NCBI GenBank assembly: GCA_964030785.1
Contig: OZ034977.1
Location: 31,703,652 to 31,767,651, forward strand
Origin: Siderastrea siderea
Lineage: Eukaryota > Cnidaria > Anthozoa > Scleractinia > Rhizangiidae
Length of the DNA stretch: 64,000 nt
Direction of reading: 5' to 3'
Shown one piece after another: positions 50,901 through 56,810 of this stretch. A program made the position numbers and the translations under genes. The notes under the pieces are model-generated. The model worked only from the letters and a program-made list of their open reading frames with translations. It did no database searches and was not told the DNA's origin. Position 1 is the first letter of the stretch; each line of letters begins with the position of its first letter.

Positions 50901-52474
50901 GTCCTCTCTGCTTGGACTCTTCTTCCTACAGCCTCTTCTCCTTTTACATTCACATAACTGGACAGACAGCCCCACGACTTTCTTTTTGACATTTTTTTTT
51001 TTTCACAAACTGGCATAAGTCAAGACTGACTAATCAAAGCTAGGAGTGAAGCCCAGAGGTGCACCTCTAGGGTTTTATACCCAGAAATTCGCTAAGCATG
51101 ATGGGAAAATAGGGAGGGGGAGGGGGTACTCCCACCCCTTCTCCACCCCTCCAAAAGCATCATGGGAGCAAAACACAGGGTGGGGGATTGGTCCTCGAGG
51201 CTTCGTCCCATGATTTCTGTTGGGGATTGGTCCTCGAGGCTTTGTCACATGACTCTTTTTTTCTATAAAAACCCAATCACTCAGCCTTTCCCATCTCATT
51301 CTTCACTCCAAGCAAAGCAAGCAAGCGAGGTAGAATCTTCATGACAGATCAAGAAAACGTGGAGTGTATGTGATTTTGTGTGATGGCAGATCATTTCAGT
51401 TCTGAGGCGATAGAGATCCTGCAACGTGGAAATCCTGGTTGCTGTCGTTTGGACAAGATTGTTAAACAATACGACATCGATTACAGTCATGCGCAGAATC
51501 TCCAAGACATGCGGAAAGCCGATGCCAAGATGATCAAAGCCATCGATTGTTTACCCGGCAAGAAAACCATGACGGAACGTCTAGTCAAAAGAATCATGCA
51601 AGCCAAGAAACGTGTTTGAGTTTCTTGTAAACCACGCTCTCCCAGTTGGACTTTGAACTTTTCTTATGGGACGCCGCTGACCAATCGGGTCCAGGCACCA
51701 CGCGGTCCACCCTGCACCTAACCAGTTGGACTTTGAACTCTTGTTGAGGGACGCCGCTGACCACTCGGGTCCTGGCACACGTTCCCGTTTGTAAAAATCG
51801 AAGTCATTTCATTAAAATTCTTTTTTCACTTCCACTTCCGGTTGTCGTCATGATTTTTCACCTTTGGTTCCCCGTCCCTGGTTGCCATGGTGATCCCTCC
51901 CGGTTCCCCTATGACGTCATTTTCCATTTGCATGAAAACGAGGGTAACTCGTCTGGATTTCCCTTCCGGATGACCTTATTTGGCACATGACACAGCCACA
52001 CCTCCAATGATCACATGATACAATATGCTTTTCGCACCCTTTCCTAACCCTTCCTTCTCCACCAATCAGAAGCCAGAAAAATCCAACATGGCGACTTTTT
52101 GCTCTTCTCCACCAATCAGAACATAGGGGGTGTGTATGGAAATTAACTTGGCCAAGATGTCCCGTTGGGCGTACAGTACTACTGGCCCCCAGGTCTGTTA
52201 CAGAGGGGTGTATAAAACCAAAGGTAGGGAGAAGCTTCCAACAAGTTGTTACCGAAGCGAGTTTGTGAAAAAAGGGCTCTTGAATTTAAAGAAGTTATTT
52301 CCTGCCACAGGAAACAGAAAAAAATCACAAAGATCCAATTGTCTGGATTTGAACAGGACAATGATTGGTAAGGCCGTGCGCATTCCTTATAATTACCTTC
52401 GTAGAAACCAGGTCTCAATACTGGATCATAATCAGGACCAAGTTCATCCTTCAAATATGAACTGCAATTGATTC
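37954..52474 (-). CDS. Cys-loop ligand-gated ion channel subunit 1 (GABA/glycine-receptor type), seven exons, 5' end missing
   Basis: Exons in transcript order: 52397-52474, 41091-41158, 40527-40747, 40332-40414, 39541-39669, 38907-39256, 37954-38262. All junctions are GT-AG with agreeing phase and give 411 residues plus stop, lacking the signal peptide exon. The order is: YDPVLRPGF; the ligand-binding beta strands with VESFGNIQEANM and W-T-D-K-R-L; a 13-residue Cys-loop (C-VMDLHSFPHDRQS-C); M1; the M2 pore (RLTIGLTTILTIMFL); M3; a short cytoplasmic loop; and M4 at the C-terminus. It would form a pentameric plasma-membrane channel opened by a small transmitter. The intron after the first listed exon is 11.2 kb and contains the palindromic Polinton. 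The residues before M2 Arg0' are Gly-Gly, not the Pro-Ala of known anion channels, so ion selectivity is uncertain. Confidence 0.9.
38907..39256 (-). CDS. Channel gene 1, exon with M1-M3
   Basis: The acceptor CTTTTTAG|TTAAC and donor GGAATG|GTAACA bound 350 bp. The exon encodes F-Q-R-R-L-G-Y-Y before M1, the M2 pore helix, and M3 after S-M-P-P-V-S-Y-A-K-A-M-D-W. Confidence 0.93.
39541..39669 (-). CDS. Channel gene 1, exon after the Cys-loop
   Basis: 129 bp between ATTTTCAG|ATGC and CCGGTG|GTAAGT. It encodes YAYDDTDVILKW, the loop C/beta-10 region before M1. Confidence 0.9.
40332..40414 (-). CDS. Channel gene 1, Cys-loop exon
   Basis: 83 bp between TTTTGCAG|GGTGGC and GGAAGTT|GTAAGT. It carries both Cys of the signature loop, 13 residues apart, with the usual F-P-x-D inside. 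Confidence 0.93.
40527..40747 (-). CDS. Channel gene 1, beta-strand exon
   Basis: 221 bp between GTCTTTAG|GAATTC and CAGAGG|GTAGGT. It encodes S-Y-L-L-Q-S-W-T-D-K-R-L and L-W-T-P-D-A-Y, typical of the extracellular binding domain. Confidence 0.92.
41091..41158 (-). CDS. Channel gene 1, 68-bp exon
   Basis: Flanked by ATTTCAG|GATCG and AATATG|GTAGGA. It encodes SPVEVFAQLHVESFGNIQ. It has the same length and phase as the exon at 60438-60505 of gene 2. Confidence 0.9.
41879..42118. mobile_element. Short foldback MITE that received the Polinton
   Basis: GGGGCCCGTTTGTCAAAACT...GATAACTTTCTGGGC-type ends at 41879-41918 are inverted at 42079-42118 (GGGCCCGGAAAGTTATCTGG, ...AAACGGCCCC). The length is 240 bp with about 40-bp terminal repeats. 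Its terminal GGCCCC is exactly the sequence duplicated by the Polinton insertion. Confidence 0.7.
42113..42118. repeat. Left 6-bp target duplication of the Polinton (GGCCCC)
   Basis: GGCCCC directly precedes the element's first bases AGTAGTACTGTACGCCCAAC and recurs directly after its last bases at 52184-52189. Six-base duplications are the rule for Maverick/Polinton integration. Confidence 0.85.
42687..42923 (-). CDS. Polinton-element gene 1, left copy (78 aa, unknown)
   Basis: The open frame encodes MADHFSPEALEILQRGNPG and ends AKKRV. It is basic, mostly predicted helical, with no membrane segment or zinc motif. It is preceded by a TATA box at 43035-43042 (minus) and two copies of a GGTCCTCGAGGCTT motif. 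The right-arm copy (51383-51619) is also intact and differs at 7 of 78 residues. I do not recognise the family. A small DNA-binding or virion-associated protein would fit, but that is a guess. Confidence 0.7.
   Translation of the reverse strand: MADHFSPEALEILQRGNPGVRRLDKIVKQYDIDYSRAQNLQDMRKADAKMIKAIDCLPSKKTMTERLVKRIMLAKKRV
43001..43090 (-). promoter_or_regulatory. Promoter of element gene 1, left arm
   Basis: TATAAAAA lies at 43035-43042, with initiator-like TCATTC and TCACTC 34-41 bases downstream. Upstream, GATTGGTCCTCGAGGCTT-type motifs occur twice in tandem (about 43061-43080 and 43103-43122). The same arrangement is kept in the right arm. Confidence 0.65.
43160..43266 (+). promoter_or_regulatory. 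Promoter of element gene 2, left arm (shared module)
   Basis: A GGGGGTGCCCCCCTCCCC block is followed by CCCATCATGCTTAGCGA, then TATAAAAA at 43228-43235 and TCACTC at 43260-43265. CATCAT starts 24 bases before the TATA box. The promoter of gene 3 has the same parts at the same spacing. Confidence 0.7.
43292..43753 (+). CDS. Polinton-element gene 2, left copy (unknown; 3' part altered)
   Basis: ATG at 43292 lies about 30 bases after the predicted start of transcription. The protein is strongly basic: KKKMSKRKSLGCLSS, then a helical Arg/Glu-rich region (RIAERMAARREETWRPLNRN) and A-F-I-K-M-Y-L-L-A-L-V-Y. Relative to the right copy, 25 codons are deleted in frame after F-I-Y-R-N. The last 40 or so codons are antisense to the polymerase B remnant, so that tail is probably read-through and not original. 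The family is unknown. A nucleic-acid-binding role would fit the charge. Confidence 0.6.
   Translation: MPVYEKKKKMSKRKSLGCLSSFVKVKGEEAVGRRVQAERTHVQRIAERMAARREETWRPLNRNRVAAFIKMYLLALVYDENAYRQPEEKRKSKKILNEALVRRIIPFIYRNIVLYSILSYSSRMPSCSSHPGCTADVCSRRRLPPRANRGLLV
43629..43790 (-). pseudogene. Remnant of protein-primed DNA polymerase B, left copy
   Basis: Read on the minus strand: L-Q-D-Y-I-N-A-W-M-K-I-K-Q-E-A-R-G-W-P, then N-K-R-Q-Q-Y-I-Q-D-V, then after a one-step frame change E-E-H-E-G-I-L-L-E-Y-D-K-I-E. This matches my knowledge of the segment just before polymerase motif B in Polinton polymerases. Only about 55 codons survive, the frame is broken, and no exonuclease or palm motifs remain. It overlaps gene 2 in antisense. 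Confidence 0.65.
43913..44008 (+). promoter_or_regulatory. Promoter of element gene 3, left arm (shared module)
   Basis: GGTGGGGTACCCCCTCCCC is followed by CCCCATCATCCTTTGCGA, then TATAAG at 43971-43976 and TTACTC at 44001-44006. CATCAT to TATA is 24 bases, the same as at gene 2. The right-arm copy has TATAAAA at 50260-50266. Confidence 0.7.
44029..44490 (+). CDS. Polinton-element gene 3, left copy: charged protein with KHPE repeats (153 aa)
   Basis: The N-terminus is acidic (MTEEKRREVLDDLTSFLN). The second half is a tandem array of about 14-16-residue basic units around R-Y-R-E-K-H-P-E, R-Y-R-K-K-H-P-E, R-H-R-Q-K-N-R-E, and P-E-A-H-P-E. Such Lys/Arg-rich helical repeats suggest nucleic-acid or histone-like binding. 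ATG follows a TATA promoter by about 55 bases. A poly(A) signal AATAAA at 44559-44564 lies 70 bases past the stop, giving a very compact unit. The right copy is split by an insertion. I cannot name the family. Confidence 0.65.
   Translation: MTEEKRREVLDDLTSFLNVHDDGTFNEAVNEERTQLERTEGEDEKVKGDPLMELMEMKRKLREQRKRYREKHPETFREQKRRYRKKHPEVIRDQNKRHRQKNREKLTEVKRKKYPEAHPEGVRKHQKTAIRRAEEETPPEGVHKYEQEAQSSC
44690..45060. other. Non-coding segment of the left arm with repeated GGTACCC blocks
   Basis: GGTGGTTAGAGGAGGGG followed by TACCC or TACCCC occurs at 44687-44715 and about 44791-44815, and GGGTATCCCC at about 44864. Two CACGTG sites lie at 44954 and 45000. It resembles a regulatory or packaging-type region but has no proven role. 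The mirrored copy is at about 48000-48365. Confidence 0.45.
45108..45173. repeat. (AAT)n microsatellite, left arm
   Basis: About 22 AAT units. The mirrored tract in the right arm is shorter (47891-47937), so the two have changed length independently. It produces a spurious poly-Asn open frame. Confidence 0.95.
45235..45590. repeat. Degenerate tandem repeats, left arm, non-coding
   Basis: Units of about 55-70 bp begin with G(C/T)TGAC or GCTAACC-like phrases and contain GGATTGCAGGC, AGATTGCAGGC or TGCGGGCTGAGGC followed by an AGGA(A/T)AAG-like end. Five or six units are visible. The mirrored block is at about 47470-47815. Confidence 0.5.
45925..46641 (-). CDS. Polinton-element gene 4, intact copy: zinc-finger acidic protein (238 aa)
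   Basis: ATG at 46641 opens MAHLCRYCQKPFSRIYNRD, a single C2HC-type finger (C-x2-C, then H and C in R-H-E-K-R-G-C). A Glu/Asp-rich segment follows (residues about 45-88), then a helical domain (DPWEDLRAKAKE; LRKLYLHYLKWFRRLKRDP; F-M-D-E-E-E-G; R-K-F-L-L-N-K-I-F), and a Glu-rich tail coded by a GAG/GAA microsatellite. The first part lies in the palindrome loop and is therefore present only once. The other copy lacks it. No TATA box is seen just upstream, where the palindrome junction cuts the flank. A poly(A) signal is at 45861-45866 (minus). DNA binding is inferred from the finger. The family is unknown to me. Confidence 0.7.
   Translation of the reverse strand: MAHLCRYCQKPFSRIYNRDRHEKRGCWKRLEKQQGESTTMATVSQEDVVSEVGSDEGSINEDSEDKENEDEDMEIDSEDEDDSEVEYDIVDPWEDLRAKAKESLSSRFGKQVEQLLEKGASEPVAEAKAFNALLPVFRGKLRKLYLHYLKWFRRLKRDPVHEEVMKTLRRFMDEEEGMDYEDAADAAVERRKFLLNKIFQPRPVPKNEEEEEEEKEEEEEEEEEKEEEKEGDEEDKES
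45955..46020. repeat. CTC/CTT trinucleotide tract coding for the Glu tail of gene 4
   Basis: On the minus strand it reads GAG/GAA codons. Length differs between the two copies of gene 4, giving Glu tails of different length. Confidence 0.85.
46380..46707. other. Single-copy loop at the centre of the palindrome
   Basis: These 328 bases have no inverted partner. They hold the first 87 or so codons of gene 4, its start codon at 46641 and about 66 bases of its 5' flank. The right boundary joins directly into the truncated gene 4 copy at ACATCGTTGATCC. Confidence 0.8.
46708..47143 (+). pseudogene. Polinton-element gene 4, truncated right copy
   Basis: Homology starts at I-V-D-P-W-E-D-L-R-A-K of the intact copy, so the zinc finger and acidic segment are missing. 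Just after the junction a 9-base unit (GTTAAAGAG-like) is repeated three times at 46743-46769, which breaks the frame (TAA). The rest from about 46784 is open for 119 codons and near-identical to the intact copy. A poly(A) signal is kept at 47202-47207. Confidence 0.8.
47470..47815. repeat. Degenerate tandem repeats, right arm, non-coding
   Basis: Inverted copy of the block at 45235-45590, with the same unit phrases (GCCTGCAATC, GCCTCAGCCCGCA) on this strand. Confidence 0.5.
47891..47937. repeat. (ATT)n microsatellite, right arm
   Basis: About 15-16 ATT units, the mirror of the longer tract at 45108-45173. Confidence 0.95.
48546..50208 (-). pseudogene. Polinton-element gene 3, right copy, split by an insertion
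   Basis: ATG at 50206-50208 begins the same MTEEKRREVLDD protein. The frame runs to about 50010, where a 1,153-bp insert enters inside the first R-E-Q-R-K repeat unit. The rest resumes at 48856 in the 3' half and ends near 48546. About 51 extra bases lie before the end of the frame. The copy cannot make a normal protein. Confidence 0.8.
48857..50009. mobile_element. 1,153-bp DNA transposon-like insert in the right arm
   Basis: CATTACAGAACTGCGCCCAT at the left and ATGGGCGCACTTCTGTAATG at the right form inverted ends. The match extends about 42 bp through GAAAC, CGTCGC and GGGAAAA. The empty site is visible in the left arm (44224-44236 region). No clear target duplication or transposase is seen. 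Short frames inside (49601-49849 and 49650-49937) have no recognisable domain. Confidence 0.75.
50260..50340 (-). promoter_or_regulatory. Promoter of element gene 3, right arm
   Basis: TATAAAA at 50260-50266 (minus), preceded upstream by TGCGATCC, CATCAT and a GGGGTACCCC block, as in the left arm. Confidence 0.65.
50446..50621 (+). pseudogene. Remnant of protein-primed DNA polymerase B, right copy
   Basis: Plus-strand frame L-L-Q-D-Y-I-N-A-W-L-K-I-K-Q-E-A-R-G-W-P continues to Y-I-Q-D-V at 50557, then a frame change gives E-E-H-E-G-I-L-L-E-Y-D-K-I-E before TGA at 50619-50621. It is the mirror of 43629-43790 and carries the same frame break, so the break predates or accompanied the palindrome. 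An upstream TGA is at 50443. Confidence 0.65.
50483..51016 (-). CDS. Polinton-element gene 2, right copy (177 aa, unknown)
   Basis: This is the longer copy: MSKRKSWGCLSSYVNVKGEE, the Arg/Glu-rich helix, F-I-K-M-Y-S-L-A-L-V-Y and then R-V-W-T-L-D-E-T-L-W-P-I-T-L-E-D-F-K-N-L, absent from the left copy. After about residue 137 the frame runs antisense to the polymerase B remnant and is probably not original protein. TATA at 51073-51079 (minus) and the CATCAT module upstream are conserved. Start ATG at 51014-51016. Confidence 0.6.
   Translation of the reverse strand: MPVCEKKKMSKRKSWGCLSSYVNVKGEEAVGRRVQAERTHVQRIAERMAARREETWRPLNRNRVAAFIKMYSLALVYDENAYREPEEKRKSKKILNEALVRRIIPFIYRNRVWTLDETLWPITLEDFKNLDSHLASVLYSILSYSSRMPSCSSHPGCTADVWSRRRLPPRANRGLLV
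51073..51125 (-). promoter_or_regulatory. Promoter of element gene 2, right arm
   Basis: TATAAAA at 51073-51079 (minus), with GCTTAGCGAATTTCTGGG and CATCAT upstream in the gene-sense direction, as in the left arm. Confidence 0.65.
51200..51310 (+). promoter_or_regulatory. Promoter of element gene 1, right arm
   Basis: TATAAAAA at 51264-51271 and TCACTC at 51303-51308. Two GGGATTGGTCCTCGAGGCTT motifs lie upstream, about 42 bases apart. Confidence 0.65.
51383..51619 (+). CDS. Polinton-element gene 1, right copy (78 aa, unknown)
   Basis: Intact frame from ATG 51383 to TGA, MADHFSSEAIEILQRGNPG... AKKRV. It differs from the left copy at seven residues (P/S, L/I, V/C, R/C, R/H, S/G, L/Q). Both copies staying open for their full length is consistent with recent duplication or with constraint. 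Family not recognised. Confidence 0.7.
   Translation: MADHFSSEAIEILQRGNPGCCRLDKIVKQYDIDYSHAQNLQDMRKADAKMIKAIDCLPGKKTMTERLVKRIMQAKKRV
52184..52189. repeat. Right 6-bp target duplication of the Polinton (GGCCCC)
   Basis: Direct repeat of 42113-42118 immediately after the element's last bases, ...CAGTACTACT. Confidence 0.85.
52397..52474 (-). CDS. Channel gene 1, N-terminal exon beyond the Polinton
   Basis: 78 bp between TTTTATTGCAG|GAATC and TACGAAG|GTAATT. It encodes S-Y-L-K-D-E-L-G-P-D-Y-D-P-V-L-R-P-G-F-Y-E, the usual segment before the first beta strand of GABA/glycine-type receptors. Phase 1 at its 3' end joins exactly to the exon at 41091-41158 (GAAG + GATCG). It lies 208 bp past the right Polinton duplication, which shows that the element is intronic. 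Confidence 0.85.
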
Positions 52475-55405
52475 CTGCAATAAAACTAGAGGTACGAGTA
52501 GACGTTAAGGTACTACGTTATTCCTGCACTTTTTGATGAGCGGGCTACATTGTAATTTTTGCGTGTCGTGATTTTGCCATATTTATGTGTGAAACGTGGA
52601 ACGGCTGTTTTCTTTCTAGACACGGTAGCTTTCTCAGTAACCTTGAGCCATGATTTCCCGTTATTATAATTACAATTGGTACGAGAATTTAGTTTTTAAA
52701 TGTCATGAAAGATGATGATCTGGAATTAACGGAAAAGGACTGTTTTATTTTCCTTGAGGAGTCGACCCCCCACTCCATACCTACCTATTTTATTATGCAA
52801 ATGTATTATAAATCATGCAGTGCACCAGAACATTAGTTTTTAACTAGAATGCGCAAGTTAAATTGCATGTATAGAAGAAATATCTCAACATTATATAATA
52901 AAACTTATATTCTTTCCGCTTATATGTATGTTAATTGCATTTACGTTTTTAAAGTACACCCGTTTGAAAAAACGTTGTCGGGTGAAAAATATAAACGATG
53001 GACAATGCAACACAATGGAACTCTGGGAAGATGGCAGGGACAAGTCTGTTACTGGGTTTCGTTTCTTGATAATCAAAATATTTTCTTTCCAAGATAATTT
53101 AAAAAGTAAACTAAGGCATGCTGTGTTACTATAATGTGCAAGTGTCGAAGAATAGAGGCAAGTTTTCATCCTCCCAGAGCACCACTGGGTCGCATCGTCA
53201 ATGATTTATGCTTTTTACCCGACAACGTTTCTGCAATTGGGTGTTTATAGTACGCTATTCAAGCTTTGGTGGCACCTGTATTCCTGTCAATTAACTATCT
53301 ATCTAATTTATGCAATCTTAGTGATCTCTTTATTAGCCTGGAGAAAGTAGAACAACTGACCAACAAACATGCTGTTTTGTTGTTGTGTGAGCTTTGCAAT
53401 CAGGTTTTATGGGGGTTACTTTTGTCGTGCCCGTACAATAATTTAATTTAATCAGTAATTTGCTGAAGAGCTAAGCTTGACATAAGATTAAAGATTTTTA
53501 ACTTTCATTGGCACTTACCAAACAAGTAGGATTCCAAATAGGGAATCAGCCATTTCTCCTAGAGCTGCCGTAGTGGGTTAAATTTCCTCCCCTGGTCAAG
53601 CAAAAAAAAAAAATTCTAGCAAGCGATGTACCAGGCAGATCTGCGTGCATGCTTTAAAGCAGCCAGTTCATTCTGTCTTCGACCTTCTTTCACTTTTATT
53701 TTAAGACGATTGCTTGATGATTGCGTAGAAATAGCACAGTAAAAGTCGCTGTACCGGTTGATCCAAAATGAGAATTATTGTTTTCTTTGAGTTCACTTAC
53801 AAACTAAAAGACAATATTGAAAGTTGCTTTTTACTCAACAGATCGTTTCGGCGAATCTTATTTCAACTGCATGAGCTGATGAAAAGGTAAACTAGCCAGC
53901 GAAGGGAATCTTAAAATCAGAACGCTGAGAAATCATCGGGCATTGCAGGTTGATTTTTATAATTCTTCAAAAGCTGCTTCGTCTAGTAATGCCGAACGTT
54001 GAACTGAAGGGTAAGTGGAAAGCAGGGCCTCGTGTAGGTGTGACTTGCGGGGTAATTTCCACTTTTTTACCTTTTCTGTGATTCCTATCATTACTAGTCA
54101 AACGAAAATAATTGATTTTACCGGGAAACAAAAAGAGAGCAAAGCTTGCGGAAATAACAACATTTGAAGCAAATAAAAGATTGCCCTATTGGAGGAACTT
54201 GCAAATTTGAGCTTGATTCACCTAACAAGCAATCTGACAGCAAGTTGCAAGTTCTCCAATTAATAAGTTAGGTATAAAAGTCATCGACATTGCCTAGGAA
54301 AGATCATTTCGTTTGAATTTTGCTTGTGTCAGTAAGTAACGACACATGTTTAAGACATGAGACCTCTCAAATTCATATAAACGTCATATCCAATAAGCCC
54401 ATTTCATATCACATATCTCAGAGGATTGAGAAAAGAGCGGATAATGTTATGTCACCTCACCTAAGTAATTCTTCTTCTTTTCCGTTTGAAATTCCCAACC
54501 TTGCAAGCTATTTCCCCATCGTTCTCTGATAAAACTGAGTTAAAGTAAAGGTTCAATGTTTTGTTTTTTTGGTCGGCCGCCTGCGACGTTACAACACTGG
54601 TGGACTTTATTTACAAAAGGCTGTTCTCTGATAAAATGCAAATTTCAAAAGTTATTTCTTTTCGGTTTTTAATTGACGTGAAGCCTTCATATAAAAAGAC
54701 GTCCAGCTGTCAAATTTAATTGACATACAGCTGTCAGGTGTTAAAAACCACCAGCACCATGTACAGAAAAACTGTTTTCCATCTTGGATAACAAAATATT
54801 AGCATCTGAAATACGTAGTGTGGTTGGAGTTCAACTCATAGGGTCAGGCTCCAGTTGTTAAGTTAAATACGTCGTCGTCTACACAAATTTTTTCAATTAA
54901 ATCGACTGTACATTCTGGTTTTGTCATAAATGCAAATAAACTGGTCTTTGCCCAATGTTTTGACGAAAGGTCGACTTGCGCTAAAGTATATTTTTATCTC
55001 GGCTCGGATAAAAACGGTAAGGGTACATGTCCTAATTTTCTACCTCCTGCTAACTACTCTTACATAACGAAAAAATAATGATGTGAAAAGTTTTAGCTGA
55101 CCATGTCGTTTTTTCTCATCATCTCGCGAGAAACACACAAGAGAGATTTTACATTTCACTCGTGCGCGGGGACTGCCTTTACAGACGGTCCGAGTACTGG
55201 AAAATCGATTAGACTAAGAATTTATTATTTTCATTCACACTTAACTGTGACGCTAAAGTTTCTTTCACAGTTGGTTCTTAAACCTCACCGGGCTCACAGT
55301 AACCATTACAATGCCAACATAATGTTTTATTCTTTTAGTTGTCTTTTTTTTTAGCAAAACGTATCTGTAAAGCCCTCATAGTGACCCCCGATGACGCCAA
55401 AACAC
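52475..55405. other. Probable upstream intron/intergenic DNA of channel gene 1
   Basis: The signal-peptide exon of channel gene 1 should lie here or further right, but none was recognised. A short hairpin is at 54188-54260. Open frames at 52849-53169 and 55103-55354 lack domains. Confidence 0.45.
54188..54260. repeat. Hairpin, about 20-bp arms
   Basis: ATTGGAGGAACTTGCAA pairs with TTGCAAGTTCTCCAAT across a loop of about 40 bases. Confidence 0.7.
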
Positions 55406-55408
55406 TGA

Positions 55409-55587
55409 CAATAGGCCATTTCCGAATTGCCTTGTGCCTCTTTTTCAAAGCGAGTCTTCGTGCAAACTTTTCATATGAAAATGAGTTTTATCTGCATGTG
55501 AATGAAAACTCATTTTCATATAAAAGGCTATGCACCAAGACTCACTTTGAAAAAGAGGTACAAGACAACTCGGAAATGATCTATTGG
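55409..55587. mobile_element. Foldback MITE, about 80-bp arms
   Basis: CAATAGGCCATTTCCGAATT...CCTCTTTTTCAAAGCGAGTC on the left pairs with GACTCACTTTGAAAAAGAGG...CGGAAATGATCTATTG on the right. CATATGAAAATGAGTTTT and AAAACTCATTTTCATAT also pair in the centre. The whole unit is one imperfect hairpin of about 179 bp. Confidence 0.8.
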
Positions 55588-55589
55588 AG

Positions 55590-56490
55590 GCAGCGACAAC
55601 TCTAGCTCGCTTATTCAGCCCCTCAACCGTGATTACCCATTTAATGCCTGTCATTATAATAGCAATATTTCAGTTATAATAATATGATTGGCTTAGCCTG
55701 AGAACAGGCTCTATTGTAAGAAACAGGTATCACGAAGTGCGTTCACGGCTGGCTGGTGAGCCCTATTTTCCCCGAGGAGCCCCTACACGGGCTATGCGGT
55801 TACAATGACACTATTTTCAAAATGATGTATGAGAAAACAAAAAGACTTGCTAAACATCCTGTTAAATACTTTAATCAGAAAAAAGCAAGATTTCGTTTCC
55901 TTTGTCATGATGTATTAAACGTGGCACAGGTAATAAATGTACAGGCCTGAGTCCAAAGCCGTTCTTGTCTCGAATGAACAACATATTGATCTACGTTGAG
56001 CTGTGATGTCTACCGTGCGCACAACGTGGCAAGGAGGAATACCTATGATACCACTGTAGGCTGAAGCGCACTTGCAAGAAACTAGATATGCTTCTGTGGA
56101 AATTTACTTCTGTTTGCATAATTTTCATGGTGTTTAGAAGGCTGTGAACACTTAGCTTATCTTAACTCATATACATGTTGACATAACAGTTACAAGAGAC
56201 CACAATGACATGACATTTATATTTTATCCCATAGTTTTAATTTCCTAAGCAAGAAAAATCCACCATTAAAGTACTCAAATTACAATTTCATTAACCCTTT
56301 TTTAGCGTTGGCTCTTGAGTCTCTGAGGCTGGGGTGGGGCTGTTTGCCGGGCCACCTCCTTATTTTCAACAGCATTGATTTGGGGAAACAATAGTACGTA
56401 AAAAACTCTTCCCACGAGATGCTATATCATGAAAACAGTTGTCAGTCAAATTTTAGCCTGTCCATATAAATTTTCCCTGATAATTCCTGA
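55590..56490. other. Spacer between the two channel genes
   Basis: No exon recognised. It contains the 3' flank of channel gene 2 and possibly the promoter of gene 1, but no TATA or initiator can be assigned. Confidence 0.45.
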
Positions 56491-56496
56491 TGTTTT

Positions 56497-56810
56497 CTAA
56501 TTTGCAAGCAAATAGTAACACCAATAAACCAAGTTAAAAATCACGAAGACGAAAGGAAACAAGCCTCGCGAAATTTTATCGATAAAATCAGCACGGGTCT
56601 CTTCCTTTTTCTGGTGACGTCTCGTTTGTCATCTAGAAACGAGGCAATCTCACAAGTGGCGGCGTCATAGTCAGACTGACATCCGAGGTTCACATTATCA
56701 ACACCAAACTGCTTTATATGACGCTTGTGTTCGACTGATGTTTCGCACTGGCCTTCACGAGGCGATGGCTTTACTGTTGAAGATGTGTTCAAACTTGGAC
56801 GATCTTCCTC
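56497..56810 (-). CDS. Channel gene 2, last exon (frameshifted)
   Basis: The acceptor TTCTCCGACAG|GAGGAAG joins in phase 0. As given, 314 bp cannot be read in one frame. The loop is in one frame (to 56541) and M4 in another (to 56497). This is either a real lesion or a one-base sequence error in a homopolymer. Confidence 0.75.

Larger units (their letters stand above)
42119..52183. mobile_element. Palindromic Maverick/Polinton-derived element, 10,065 bp
   Basis: The left arm (42119-46379) and right arm (46708-52183) are near-identical reverse complements around a 328-bp loop. The right arm is longer because of a 1,153-bp insertion and smaller indels. Ends are 5'-AGTAGTACTGTACGCCC and its complement, flanked by GGCCCC duplications. 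The AG...CT termini, the 6-bp duplication and a polymerase B remnant in each arm point to the Polinton class. Each arm carries four small genes: gene 1 pointing to the terminus, genes 2 and 3 pointing to the centre, and gene 4 pointing outward from the centre. Integrase, protease, packaging ATPase and capsid genes are not seen, so it must have been moved by proteins of another copy. It lies in an intron of channel gene 1. Confidence 0.88.
46708..52183 (-). repeat. Right arm of the 10-kb palindrome
   Basis: Inverted copy of 42119-46379. It contains extra DNA at 48857-50009 (a transposon-like insert) and about 51 bp more near the end of gene 3 (around 48572-48622). Its copy of gene 4 is truncated at the loop. 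Confidence 0.92.

Noticed and set aside
42119..52183. Intact, capsid-encoding Polinton or virus
   Set aside because: No integrase, packaging ATPase, protease or capsid frame exists in either arm, and polymerase B is only a frameshifted remnant.
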